Notes: generated from the sequence alone by a model not told the origin. A stretch of DNA of 30,321 nt from RGIG9041 sp045612565 (GCA_045612565.1 JAZKZG010000110.1:1-30321); one strand, 5' to 3'. Positions 1 to 6,140 are shown, counted from the first letter of the stretch. Made by a program: numbers and translations.

Positions 1-528
1 AGCTTCGAGAACTGCATTTCTTTCCTTCTTGGGGTCAACGATAAATACTGCATCGGGGACACGATCCATGGTCTTGATACCGCCGTAGCTCTTTTCAAGA
101 TCTGCCTTTTCCTTGAGAAGTGCAGCAACTTCCTTCTTGGGAAGAAGCTCCATTGTTCCGTCTGCCTGCATCTGATCAAGGCTCTTAAGACGTGCAATGC
201 TCTTCTTGATGGTCTTGAAGTTTGTGAGCATACCGCCGGGCCATCTTTCGCTAACGAAGTACATACCAACACGCTGTGCTTCTTCACGAATAGAATCCTG
301 AGCCTGTTTCTTTGTACCTACAAAGAGGATATCGCCGCCTTCAGCTGCAATATCACGAACAAACATGTAAGCTTCCTCGATTTTTTTAACTGTTTTCTGG
401 AGATCGATAATATAAATACCGTTTCTCTCTGTGAAGATGTACTCAGCCATTTTAGGATTCCATCTTCTTGTTTGATGTCCGAAATGAACACCGGCCTCTA
501 ATAATTGTTTCATTGAAACTACTGACAT
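1..528 (-). CDS. rpsB: 30S ribosomal protein S2 (partial, C-terminus off the window)
   Basis: Small-subunit ribosomal protein S2, needed for assembly of the 30S platform. The 176 visible codons begin MSVVSMKQLLEAGVHFGHQ and contain the family hallmarks: the HFGHQT-RRWNPKM segment, the IYIIDLQKT helix, FVGTKKQAQ and RWPGGMLTNF. The frame runs open to base 1, so the gene continues outside the window. I chose the first ATG because an AAGGAGG ribosome binding site lies 8 bases upstream; the internal Met at codon 6 is the more usual family start but has no site of its own. The gene has its own promoter and a structured leader, so it probably heads an rpsB-tsf operon, although tsf is not visible here. 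Confidence 0.98.
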   Translation of the reverse strand, partial: MSVVSMKQLLEAGVHFGHQTRRWNPKMAEYIFTERNGIYIIDLQKTVKKIEEAYMFVRDIAAEGGDILFVGTKKQAQDSIREEAQRVGMYFVSERWPGGMLTNFKTIKKSIARLKSLDQMQADGTMELLPKKEVAALLKEKADLEKSYGGIKTMDRVPDAVFIVDPKKERNAVLEA

Positions 529-637
529 TTTTTATGTCCTCCTTAAAAAGTTTATACCTCCATACAGGCACATATTCGCCAAACAGCTAAAGGCGCAGCT
601 GCAACCACGGCGCAAACCCGTATGTGCGTATTACAAT
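529..637 (-). promoter_or_regulatory. Structured rpsB 5' leader, probable S2 autoregulatory element
   Basis: About 110 bases of untranslated leader separate the promoter from rpsB. On the transcript three nested stems can be read: GCACAUA (627-621) with UAUGUGC (574-568), GCC/GGC-type pairing of 612-609 with 580-577, and CAGCU (601-597) with AGCUG (588-584). A competing 8-bp pairing, CAUACGGG (624-617) with CCUGUAUG (568-561), uses the same 5' arm, so two mutually exclusive folds are possible. Ribosomal protein leaders of this kind bind their own product in many Firmicutes; that S2 binds here is inference. Confidence 0.65.
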
Positions 638-642
638 CACGC

Positions 643-671
643 ATTATAGCATATTAATATAATAATTGCAA
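643..671 (-). promoter_or_regulatory. SigA-type promoter of rpsB
   Basis: On the minus strand the -35 box TTGCAA (671-666) and the perfect -10 box TATAAT (648-643) are separated by exactly 17 bases. It sits about 115 bases upstream of the rpsB start, just before the structured leader. Confidence 0.85.
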
Positions 672-705
672 GTATTTTTCGGAAAATATTTTATAAAAAT
701 CAACA

Positions 706-732
706 AACGGTACAGAGAGTATCTGTACCGTT
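706..732 (-). terminator. Terminator after the DivIVA-like gene
   Basis: An 11-bp perfect inverted repeat (AACGGTACAGA, 5-base loop) starts 5 bases after the stop codon of the DivIVA-like gene. On the minus strand it is followed by a loose T-rich stretch (TTGTTGATTTTTATAA). The stem is strong but the T-tract is interrupted. Confidence 0.7.
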
Positions 733-737
733 GTTTA

Positions 738-1394
738 TTACATATTTTCTTTAAAATGATCGCCTGTACTCTCAATATCACGAAGCATAAAATCAAGATA
801 CTGCGCAAAATCATTAAGATAATGCTGTATTTTGTTTATTTTTGTATCGAGTTCATTTTTTGAAGCAAGAACATTGTTTTTCATCTCGTCAAAATCAGAA
901 CGCATTTTTATATATTTATCAAATGTATCACTAAGTAAATCATTTGATTTTTTTTCGGCTTCGCTGTACATTTCGGTAGCATCGGATTTTGCTTTTATCA
1001 TAATTTCGCTTATAATATCTTTTTGTGAATCATACATCTCGGCTTTTTCTTTGTATGACTCATACTTTTGCTTATCTTCAGCAACGCATTGCTCAATTAC
1101 AGCCTTGTATTTTTCTTCGAGTCTTTCGGAAATTTCTTTTGTAAGTTGAGGTTCCAGTTCACTTTTTATTTGTACACGAAGTTCGTTCATTTCCTCTTCT
1201 GTAAGCTCACGGGATTCTTGAACAACAGAGCGATTTTCTTCGAGTTCATCCTGATATTTTATAAGCTGACTTTCTGCATTGTCAAGATCGGATTTCAGCG
1301 ATTCCATCTGATTATTTAAAGTTAATATATATTCAGCAACCTGCTTTTTGTTATAACCTCTGAATTCAGTTTTAAAAATTTCGCTTACGCTCAT
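738..1394 (-). CDS. DivIVA-domain coiled-coil protein
   Basis: A 218-residue cytoplasmic coiled-coil protein. The N-terminus (SVSEIFKTEFRGYNKKQVAEYI) matches the short DivIVA/GpsB membrane-binding motif, in which an F..RGY..K.V..Y pattern precedes a long parallel coiled coil. The rest is charged heptad-rich sequence (residues ~25-210) with no second domain. Proteins of this family mark curved membranes at poles or septa and recruit division, wall or sporulation factors; the partner here is unknown. The open frame extends upstream to a TTG, but that TTG lies inside the GGAGGG ribosome binding site, so the ATG at 1394 is the start. It has its own promoter and terminator and appears to be transcribed alone. 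Confidence 0.82.
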   Translation of the reverse strand: MSVSEIFKTEFRGYNKKQVAEYILTLNNQMESLKSDLDNAESQLIKYQDELEENRSVVQESRELTEEEMNELRVQIKSELEPQLTKEISERLEEKYKAVIEQCVAEDKQKYESYKEKAEMYDSQKDIISEIMIKAKSDATEMYSEAEKKSNDLLSDTFDKYIKMRSDFDEMKNNVLASKNELDTKINKIQHYLNDFAQYLDFMLRDIESTGDHFKENM

Positions 1395-1424
1395 TTTGTA
1401 ACCCTCCAATAATATATCTTAAGT

Positions 1425-1453
1425 ATTATATCATCAGAGAACAAAAATTGCAA
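1425..1453 (-). promoter_or_regulatory. SigA-type promoter of the DivIVA-like gene
   Basis: Minus-strand -35 TTGCAA (1453-1448) and -10 TATAAT (1430-1425) with a 17-base spacer, 31 bases upstream of the ATG. The -35 box lies just beyond the stop codon of the gene upstream, so the two genes can be transcribed separately. Confidence 0.82.
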
Positions 1454-1459
1454 CTATTT

Positions 1460-2071
1460 TTAATATTTGAGAATATCAGGTACTCCGTTTTTAAAAACAA
1501 CAGCGTCTTTTGTAAGTTCTATATTGTTAAAATCAACATCAAACAACCTAGAAAAATCATCCTGTTCAATAAACGGACTAAGTATCGCGCCGTCTATCTC
1601 CATATTGCCTACAGTTACAGATTTAATACTTATTGCCGCATTTCCTTTTTCATTTTTTACAGCACCCTCTACAGATATTTTCTTATTTTGAAGAGGTGTT
1701 ATAACCGACTTGTATTTTTCGAGTTCAGGATAAGTTTCAATAAGTTTTTCAACATCTTTAATTTTTGCTGTAATACCTATTTTATCTCTTTCTAACTCAA
1801 CATCAACATCATTTAAAAAGTCATCACAAGAAAATATATTTCTGGCAATTTCAGTTATCTGATCCTCTGTGAATGTCACAGCACCAACATTATCCTGTGG
1901 TTGATAATAGTTTTCCTCTATAATTTCTTCGTCTTTTTGAAATGGTTCTTCTGCGGATATATCAGAAATTTGTTGTTTTTTCATGAAACTCAAAAAAACA
2001 AATATTGACAGCCCCATAGCAGTGAGTGATATTAAAAATGACAAAAACCACAACGCTTTATTTGATTTCAA
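1460..2071 (-). CDS. Membrane-anchored protein of unknown function
   Basis: I do not recognise this 203-residue protein with certainty. Residues ~8-30 form one hydrophobic helix, followed by an acidic linker (~38-62) and a C-terminal domain of alternating polar and hydrophobic strands (~66-203). That pattern is reminiscent of YpmS/DUF2140-like extracytoplasmic lipid-binding proteins, but I cannot prove the link. The N-terminal topology suggests the domain is outside the membrane. The start is a TTG at 2071, chosen because AGGAG lies about 10 bases upstream and the next in-frame ATG would remove the membrane segment. It is divergent from the carboxypeptidase gene at 2175. Confidence 0.65.
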   Translation of the reverse strand: MKSNKALWFLSFLISLTAMGLSIFVFLSFMKKQQISDISAEEPFQKDEEIIEENYYQPQDNVGAVTFTEDQITEIARNIFSCDDFLNDVDVELERDKIGITAKIKDVEKLIETYPELEKYKSVITPLQNKKISVEGAVKNEKGNAAISIKSVTVGNMEIDGAILSPFIEQDDFSRLFDVDFNNIELTKDAVVFKNGVPDILKY

Positions 2072-2128
2072 TTTGTTACAGCTCCTTTTATTTAAGTATG
2101 TAACATTTTGTAAATTTTATTATTTTTA

Positions 2129-2157
2129 TTGAAAAAAATTGCATTGTAATGTATAAT
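2129..2157 (+). promoter_or_regulatory. SigA-type promoter of the carboxypeptidase gene
   Basis: -35 TTGAAA (2129-2134), 17-base spacer, -10 TATAAT (2152-2157). The ribosome binding site GAGGTGAT and the ATG at 2175 follow directly, giving a leader of only about 10 bases. Confidence 0.8.
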
Positions 2158-2174
2158 CATTCCGAGGTGATTTT

Positions 2175-3296
2175 ATGAAAAAAAATTTGATAATAACAGG
2201 ACTCTGCATTTTAGTTATAGCAATAATTGTGGTAATCGGAATTCTTTTTGCAGATATATTTAACAAGCCATCAAACGAAATCGAAAATCAGCAAATCACA
2301 GAAAATTCAGGTGATACCACAGCAAACGACGAGAATGTACAAGACAATAACAATATCACAGACAAAAAAGAAAACGACACAATCATGTCAGAAAAGGATA
2401 ATAATATTAATACAGATGAAACTTATCCACCAGAGACGATTGTTCAGAAACCACCTGTAGAAAATAATGATAACATCCAAATAAAACCTGAACCAGAACC
2501 TGAACCAAAACCTGAACCAGAACCAGAACCAAAACCCGAACCCGATCCTAAACCTGAGCCTGAACCTGAAACGTCACCTGTTACGAACGAAAAAATCAGT
2601 GAAAGTTACAAGGAGTTTTCGTTAACCAAGGGCATGGATGCCAAAACAGCTTACGATACTCTTAACTCATTTTTAAATTCTAAATACTCAATACTTACAA
2701 ACAAACAAAACAGACTACCTGCTAATTTTGTACCGACCGACCTTGTTGTTCCCTCGGGATGTCAGTATCAAATGGAACGCACTGCGGCAAATGCACTTGT
2801 AAGTCTTCTATCAGCCGCAAAACAAAACGGCATTTACGACCTCGTTTTATACTCAGGATACAGAACATATGCTTCACAGAAAAACAAGTTTGAAACACGC
2901 ACAAACAGATATTTAAATCAAGGATATTCACGTGCCGAAGCAGAAGCAAAAGCCGGAGAATACATTGCACCTCCCGGTGCAAGTGAGCATAACACCGGTC
3001 TTGCAGCTGATGTTTCATCATCAACAATTGTTAACAAATATGGTAGTTTAACTGATCATTTTGATCAGACAAAATCATACCAATGGATGAAAAACAACTG
3101 TGCAAACTACGGTTTTATAATCCGTTACCTTAAAGGAAAAGAAGGCATTACAGGTTATTCTTATGAGCCGTGGCACATAAGATATATCGGTAAAGAACAC
3201 GCAACTGCCTGTACTGCACTCGGTATTACTTACGAAGAATATTATTCACTTCTCTTAAAATATCGCGAACAGGCAAAAGCAGATGCGGGCGTATAA
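2175..3296 (+). CDS. VanY-family D-alanyl-D-alanine (or L,D-) carboxypeptidase, membrane anchored
   Basis: A 373-residue zinc peptidase that would trim the terminal D-Ala or peptide stem of peptidoglycan on the outer face of the membrane. Residues ~5-26 are a signal-anchor helix. Residues ~31-100 are a polar, Asn/Asp/Glu-rich linker, and ~104-132 a Pro-Glu/Pro-Lys repeat that could span the wall. The C-terminal VanY domain (~145-365) carries SGYRTYASQ (227-235), the SEHNTGLAAD zinc motif with H272 and D279, and EPWHIRY with catalytic Glu331 and zinc ligand H334, so it should be active. VanY, DacB/LdcB and related enzymes share this fold, so exact bond specificity cannot be read from sequence. 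A hairpin after the stop may terminate it or couple it to yetF. Confidence 0.9.
   Translation: MKKNLIITGLCILVIAIIVVIGILFADIFNKPSNEIENQQITENSGDTTANDENVQDNNNITDKKENDTIMSEKDNNINTDETYPPETIVQKPPVENNDNIQIKPEPEPEPKPEPEPEPKPEPDPKPEPEPETSPVTNEKISESYKEFSLTKGMDAKTAYDTLNSFLNSKYSILTNKQNRLPANFVPTDLVVPSGCQYQMERTAANALVSLLSAAKQNGIYDLVLYSGYRTYASQKNKFETRTNRYLNQGYSRAEAEAKAGEYIAPPGASEHNTGLAADVSSSTIVNKYGSLTDHFDQTKSYQWMKNNCANYGFIIRYLKGKEGITGYSYEPWHIRYIGKEHATACTALGITYEEYYSLLLKYREQAKADAGV
2484..2570 (+). repeat. Pro-Glu/Pro-Lys coding repeat
   Basis: A degenerate six-base repeat (variants of GAACCT/GAACCA/AAACCC) encodes about 14 consecutive Pro-containing dipeptides in the linker of the carboxypeptidase. Such tracts commonly vary in length by slippage and act as stiff wall-spanning spacers. 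Confidence 0.85.
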
Positions 3297-3321
3297 AAAT
3301 GGCAAAATAACAAATAATAAA

Positions 3322-3355
3322 CCACGAGGTGATTACTCGTGGTTTTTATTATTTT
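3322..3355 (+). terminator. Terminator-like hairpin that also contains the yetF start site
   Basis: CCACGAG (3322-3328) pairs perfectly with CTCGTGG (3336-3342) around a 7-base loop and is followed by TTTTTATTATTTT. Flanking A and T tracts extend the stem. It lies 25 bases after the carboxypeptidase stop and has the form of an intrinsic terminator. The Shine-Dalgarno GAGGTGA (3326-3332) is in the left arm and loop, and the GTG start of the next gene (3339-3341) is in the right arm. Confidence 0.75.
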
Positions 3356-3959
3356 AAGATGTATAATACTATATTTTTCGGTCAGTATTGCTGTGAGAAT
3401 AATGGGAAAACGTCAGATTGGTGAATTACAGCCATGTGAACTTGTAATAACAATACTCATATCGGAACTTGCATCGATGCCTATACAGGATACTAATATG
3501 CCGATACTTTACGGAATATTGCCAATAATAACGCTTGCTGCGCTTGAAATAACAGTATCAACTCTTACGTTAAAATCAGTGAAATTCAGGCACATGTTAT
3601 ATGGAAAACCAATAACTATCATAAGAGACGGCAAAATCAATCAAAAAGAAATGACAAGAGCCAGAATGTCGATTGATGATTTGGTTGAAGCGATGCATGC
3701 CGAAGGAATTGCAAATATACGAAATATCGGTCTTGCTATTTTGGAAACAAACGGAAATGTGAGTGTTATTGATAAGCAAAACGCTGATATCGGAGAAATT
3801 ATTGTATCTGACGAAGCATTTGACAACGATGTGTTAAAACGTTTAAAACTCAGTAAAAAAGAGGTTTTAAAGGCCACCAAACTTAAAAGTACAAGTGGGA
3901 TTTTTTTGATACTACGCGACAAAGACGGAAGTTTTTTTACTGTAAGAAAGGCAAAATAA
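3339..3959 (+). CDS. YetF/DUF421 family membrane protein
   Basis: A 206-residue protein of the DUF421 (YetF/YrbG/YkjA) family, which is widespread in spore-forming Firmicutes. Three N-terminal hydrophobic segments (~2-18, ~33-52, ~57-76) surround the signature MGKRQIGELQPCELV (21-35). The conserved cytoplasmic domain follows, with the GKPITIIRDGKI stretch at ~89-100 and MSIDDLVEAMHAEGI. The GTG start is chosen because the first segment aligns with the usual family N-terminus and GAGGTGA precedes it; no ATG lies upstream in frame, and the ATG of MGKRQ would delete the first helix. Its start lies in a hairpin (see separate entry). It overlaps the DUF4363 gene by one base (TAATG). The biochemical role of the family is not established here. 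Confidence 0.88.
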   Translation: MVFIILRCIILYFSVSIAVRIMGKRQIGELQPCELVITILISELASMPIQDTNMPILYGILPIITLAALEITVSTLTLKSVKFRHMLYGKPITIIRDGKINQKEMTRARMSIDDLVEAMHAEGIANIRNIGLAILETNGNVSVIDKQNADIGEIIVSDEAFDNDVLKRLKLSKKEVLKATKLKSTSGIFLILRDKDGSFFTVRKAK

Positions 3960-4321
3960 TGAAAAGAAATATCATTTTTATCATTACACTTTTCAGTCTG
4001 CTTTTAACAATTGTTACAGTTGAAAAAACATATACAAATAACTTTAGAAATATTACAAACAAAACAATAGGACAATGTAATGACAGCGACAATAGCAGTG
4101 ATTTTATTGAATGTGCAAATCAATTATTCCAAATAATGAGCAAAAGAAAATTTACAAACAGATTATTCTTTTCAAAAGATATTACCGAACAAATCATTAA
4201 TGAAACAAAAAAACTAAAAGTTTATGCAACAGAAAATGAACTGAGTGACGCAAAGGCGTCTGTTGAAAACTTGAAATTTTTATTTAAGTCGTTATACCGT
4301 TTTAACGAAAAAAGCGAGTAA
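3959..4321 (+). CDS. DUF4363 family protein
   Basis: A 120-residue protein with a single N-terminal hydrophobic segment (residues ~4-20), probably a signal anchor, and a polar helical remainder. Size, topology and placement directly after a DUF421 gene match the DUF4363 family, which is often found beside YetF-like genes in Clostridia. The start codon overlaps the yetF stop by one base, so translation is probably coupled and the two products probably act together at the membrane. No catalytic motif is visible. Confidence 0.72.
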   Translation: MKRNIIFIITLFSLLLTIVTVEKTYTNNFRNITNKTIGQCNDSDNSSDFIECANQLFQIMSKRKFTNRLFFSKDITEQIINETKKLKVYATENELSDAKASVENLKFLFKSLYRFNEKSE

Positions 4322-4323
4322 TG

Positions 4324-4331
4324 CATACAAT
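4324..4331 (+). promoter_or_regulatory. Possible SigE-type -10 element upstream of the microprotein/spoVM pair
   Basis: CATACAAT matches the mother-cell SigE -10 consensus (CATACAnT) at all specified positions and sits 30 bases before the start of the 49-aa gene. No convincing ATA-type -35 is visible at the expected distance, so this is tentative. SigE control would suit SpoVM, a mother-cell protein in Bacillus subtilis. Confidence 0.3.
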
Positions 4332-4353
4332 GTAGCAAAGGGAGGAAACGACG

Positions 4354-4503
4354 GTGAGATTTAATATTTGTAAAGCCGCCGGTCTTGCCTTTGTATGCTT
4401 TGGTGCAGGTGTTATTATACAAATTTTTATACCTAATATCTTTATTGTTATACTGCTTGCTACCGCGATACTTCTGGCAGGGCTTCTGTTACTTAAATTG
4501 TGA
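4354..4503 (+). CDS. Small hydrophobic membrane protein (49 aa)
   Basis: A short GTG-started frame encoding 49 residues that begin MRFNICKAAGLAFVCFGAGV and end LLAGLLLLKL. Almost all of it is hydrophobic, consistent with two short membrane helices (~9-26 and ~30-47) broken at PN. A strong GGGAGG ribosome binding site lies 8 bases upstream, which supports real translation. It ends 14 bases before the SpoVM start and may be cotranscribed with it. I do not recognise a named family; a sporulation-membrane role is inferred only from position. The start codon cannot be ATG, since none is available in frame. Confidence 0.72.
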   Translation: MRFNICKAAGLAFVCFGAGVIIQIFIPNIFIVILLATAILLAGLLLLKL

Positions 4504-4517
4504 AAGAGAGTGATTTT

Positions 4518-4595
4518 TTGAAGATTGTTGTTATAAAACCGCCTAAGTTTATTTCGGGTATTTTAAAGAAAGTTTTTAAAATACATAGTAATTAA
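4518..4595 (+). CDS. spoVM: Stage V sporulation protein SpoVM
   Basis: A 25-residue amphipathic peptide, MKIVVIKPPKFISGILKKVF followed by KIHSN. It aligns without gaps to B. subtilis SpoVM (26 residues) at Met1, Lys2, Ile6, Lys7, Pro9, Lys10, Phe11, Gly14 and Ile15, including the key Pro9. SpoVM recognises the convex forespore membrane and anchors SpoIVA to start coat and cortex assembly. The start is TTG with a modest GAGAGTGA site 5-7 bases upstream. The neighbouring genes (49-aa membrane protein upstream, convergent rplT downstream) differ from the B. subtilis setting. Its presence is good evidence that the organism forms endospores. Confidence 0.85.
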   Translation: MKIVVIKPPKFISGILKKVFKIHSN

Positions 4596-4596
4596 A

Positions 4597-4622
4597 AAGG
4601 AACAACGCATAGGTTGTTCCTT
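4597..4622. terminator. Hairpin immediately after spoVM
   Basis: A 10-bp perfect stem (AAGGAACAAC / GTTGTTCCTT) with a 6-base loop, one base after the spoVM stop. The T-run lies on the minus-strand side (CCTTTTTAATT), so it may serve mainly as a backup terminator for transcription coming from rplT. Confidence 0.6.
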
Positions 4623-4631
4623 ACAGTAAAG

Positions 4632-4658
4632 AAAGACGGACTGTTAGTCCGTCTTTTT
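4632..4658. terminator. Bidirectional terminator between convergent spoVM and rplT
   Basis: An 11-bp stem (AAAGACGGACT / AGTCCGTCTTT) with a 3-base loop. It is followed by TTATTATTT on the plus strand and TTTCTTTACTG on the minus strand. It begins two bases past the rplT stop and can end transcription from both sides. Confidence 0.82.
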
Positions 4659-4659
4659 A

Positions 4660-5016
4660 TTATTTAATTGCAGCTTTTGCTGACTCAACGAGTTTGGTGA
4701 AAGCAGCAGCATCAGTTGCTGCGATTTCAGCAAGCATTTTTCTGTTGAGAGTGATACCTGCAAGTTTGAGACCATGCATAAACTGTGAATAGTTGATGTC
4801 GTTCATTTTGCAAGCTGCAGAAATACGAGTGATCCAAAGTGAACGGAAATCTCTCTTTTTCTGTTTTCTGCCGATGTATGCGTTTGTGAGTGAACGCATA
4901 ACTGCCTGGTTAGCAGTACGGAACTGTTTGCTCTTTGCGCCGTAGAAGCCCTTAGCGAGCTTTAAAATCTTTTTTCTTCTTTTGCGGGTAGTAACCGCAC
5001 CTTTAATTCTTGCCAT
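4660..5016 (-). CDS. rplT: 50S ribosomal protein L20
   Basis: A 118-residue primary 23S rRNA-binding protein, required early in 50S assembly, and the usual repressor of its own operon. The sequence has the normal length and opens MARIKGAVTTRKRRKKILKL, followed by the basic GFYGAKSKQFRTA arm and the globular RDFRSLWITRI and YSQFMHGLKLAGI motifs. A ribosome binding site (GGAGGATTG) precedes the ATG. It is the last gene of infC-rpmI-rplT, 21 bases after rpmI, and is followed by two hairpins. Confidence 0.99.
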   Translation of the reverse strand: MARIKGAVTTRKRRKKILKLAKGFYGAKSKQFRTANQAVMRSLTNAYIGRKQKKRDFRSLWITRISAACKMNDINYSQFMHGLKLAGITLNRKMLAEIAATDAAAFTKLVESAKAAIK

Positions 5017-5037
5017 ACTATGTCAATCCTCCGATTC

Positions 5038-5235
5038 TTATTTATAAGGAATAAGCTTTTTGATTGCCTTAACGTTTGTCTTGTCGGCATAAGCTTCTTT
5101 TCTAAGTCCTCTTTTACGCTTGGTGGACTTTTTGTTCAAGATGTGTGATCTGAATGCGTGTGCTCTTTTTACTTTTCCGCCTTTTGTGATTTTAAATCTC
5201 TTTTTGGCGCCTGTATGAGTTTTGATTTTACCCAT
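5038..5235 (-). CDS. rpmI: 50S ribosomal protein L35
   Basis: A 65-residue, very basic large-subunit protein of normal length. It starts MGKIKTHTGAKKRFKITKGG and contains the conserved RAHAFRSHIL-NKKSTKRKRGLRK block. It lies between infC (17 bases upstream) and rplT in the standard three-gene operon, and has a GGGAGGCAAAAATC ribosome binding site. Confidence 0.99.
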   Translation of the reverse strand: MGKIKTHTGAKKRFKITKGGKVKRAHAFRSHILNKKSTKRKRGLRKEAYADKTNVKAIKKLIPYK

Positions 5236-5252
5236 GATTTTTGCCTCCCTTA

Positions 5253-5798
5253 TTATTTCTTTGCCTTTAGCGCAGGATTTGGCGCTAAGACCATTATCAT
5301 ATTTCTGCCTTCGATCTTTGCAGGTTTTTCGATTACCGCATTATCTTCAAGTAATTCAACAAAGCGGTTTGCAATATCAAAGCCGAGTTCGGTATGAGCA
5401 AGTTCTCTGCCCTTATACTTTACAACAACCTTAACTTTATCGCCGTTTTTAAGAAAACGGAGTGCATGTGACGCTTTTGTCTGGATATCGTGCACATCAA
5501 TCTTTAGTGTAAGTTGAATTTCTTTGATAGAAATTACATTTTGATTTTTACGTGCTTCTTTTTCTTTTTTGGTTTGTTCGTAGCAATATTTACCGAAATC
5601 GATAATTTTGCATACGGGGGGAACCGCCTTTGGCGCTATTTTAACAAGGTCGAGATTTTTTTGCTCGGCAAGTTTGATAGCGTCGGCTGTCTTCATAACT
5701 CCAAGCTGATTGCCCAGGTCATCGACTACCCTTACCTCTTTATCCTTTATTGCGTCGTTAATTACTAAGTTCTTTGCGTTACTACTCTTTGCGTTAAT
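5253..5798 (-). CDS. infC: Translation initiation factor IF-3 (ATT start)
   Basis: IF-3 binds the 30S subunit, discriminates against non-canonical start codons and prevents premature 50S joining. With an ATT start the protein is 181 residues, in the normal range. It shows the N-domain (VINDAIKDKEVRVVDD-), the linker helix with CKIIDFGKYCYEQTKKEKEA and the C-domain (KEIQLTLKIDVHD, FLKNGDKVKVVVKYKGRE). The frame is open well upstream, but those extra codons are leader RNA: GGAGGTG stands 7 bases before ATT and no ATG has such a site. An ATT start is typical of infC and lets IF-3 repress its own synthesis. Confidence 0.95.
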   Translation of the reverse strand: MNAKSSNAKNLVINDAIKDKEVRVVDDLGNQLGVMKTADAIKLAEQKNLDLVKIAPKAVPPVCKIIDFGKYCYEQTKKEKEARKNQNVISIKEIQLTLKIDVHDIQTKASHALRFLKNGDKVKVVVKYKGRELAHTELGFDIANRFVELLEDNAVIEKPAKIEGRNMIMVLAPNPALKAKK

Positions 5799-5958
5799 AC
5801 CCGCGCACCTCCAAAAGCAAAATAAAAACAAAAAAACGAGCATAGTTGCCCGTCTCAAAAATATCAGAATATACCCATAATACAGTATAATCATAATATT
5901 AACCATAGACACGCAATTGCTCTATGGTGAGAACGAACAATGTTCCACTTCTTTTTGC
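5799..5958 (-). promoter_or_regulatory. infC-rpmI-rplT leader RNA (attenuator-controlled)
   Basis: About 160 bases lie between the promoter and infC. The transcript has an 8-bp stem (ACCAUAGA, 5928-5921, with UCUAUGGU, 5909-5902) and then, about 50 bases later, an intrinsic terminator just before the infC ribosome binding site. In Bacillus this operon is controlled by L20-dependent transcription attenuation in the leader; the arrangement here is consistent with that, but the L20 site was not identified directly. Confidence 0.72.
5822..5853 (-). terminator. Leader attenuator upstream of infC
   Basis: On the minus strand ACGGGCA pairs with TGCTCGT (one G-U pair) across a 4-base loop and is followed by TTTTTTTGTTTTTATTTT. 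This is a classic intrinsic terminator placed about 10 bases before the infC ribosome binding site, so read-through would decide expression of the whole operon. Confidence 0.82.
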
Positions 5959-5964
5959 CTATAC

Positions 5965-5993
5965 ATATTAACACTTATTATTCCACTTGTCAA
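5965..5993 (-). promoter_or_regulatory. SigA-type promoter of infC-rpmI-rplT
   Basis: Minus-strand -35 TTGACA (5993-5988), 17-base spacer, -10 TAATAT (5970-5965). It is the strongest -35 match in this part of the window and lies back to back with the tRNA-Thr promoter. Confidence 0.87.
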
Positions 5994-6021
5994 GAAAAAA
6001 ATAAAAAAAATCAAAAAAGTA

Positions 6022-6050
6022 TTTACAAATTGATTTTTATATTGTATAAT
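6022..6050 (+). promoter_or_regulatory. SigA-type promoter of tRNA-Thr
   Basis: -35 TTTACA (6022-6027), 17-base spacer, -10 TATAAT (6045-6050). It ends 10 bases before the mature tRNA 5' end, so the 5' extension is only a few bases. Confidence 0.83.
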
Positions 6051-6060
6051 AGTTCACGTT

Positions 6061-6136
6061 GCTGATGTAGCTCAGTAGGTAGAGTACATCCTTGGTAAGG
6101 ATGGGGTCGGCAGTTCAAATCTGCTCATCAGCTCCA
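6061..6136 (+). tRNA. tRNA-Thr (anticodon GGT)
   Basis: A complete 76-base cloverleaf. The acceptor stem GCTGATG/CATCAGC is perfect, the D stem is GCTC/GAGT, the anticodon stem is CATCC/GGATG with loop TTGGTAA (anticodon GGT), and the T stem is GGCAG/CTGCT with loop TTCAAAT. The 3' CCA is encoded. The anticodon reads ACC and ACU threonine codons. The gene has its own promoter and terminator and is not part of a cluster. Confidence 0.97.
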
Positions 6137-6140
6137 AAAA

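Noticed and set aside
666..863. 65-aa plus-strand frame in the region between rpsB and the DivIVA-like gene
   Set aside because: It starts inside the rpsB promoter, crosses the terminator at 706-732 and runs antisense into a real gene; no ribosome binding site.
2484..2570. Short direct repeats considered as a CRISPR-like or regulatory repeat
   Set aside because: The repeat unit is six bases with no spacers and is in frame within the carboxypeptidase, encoding a Pro-Glu/Pro-Lys linker.
5799..5912. N-terminal extension of IF-3 to an upstream ATG
   Set aside because: The extra residues are hydrophobic, cover the attenuator hairpin and ribosome binding site, and do not match the IF-3 family; the ATT at 5798 has the correct spacing.
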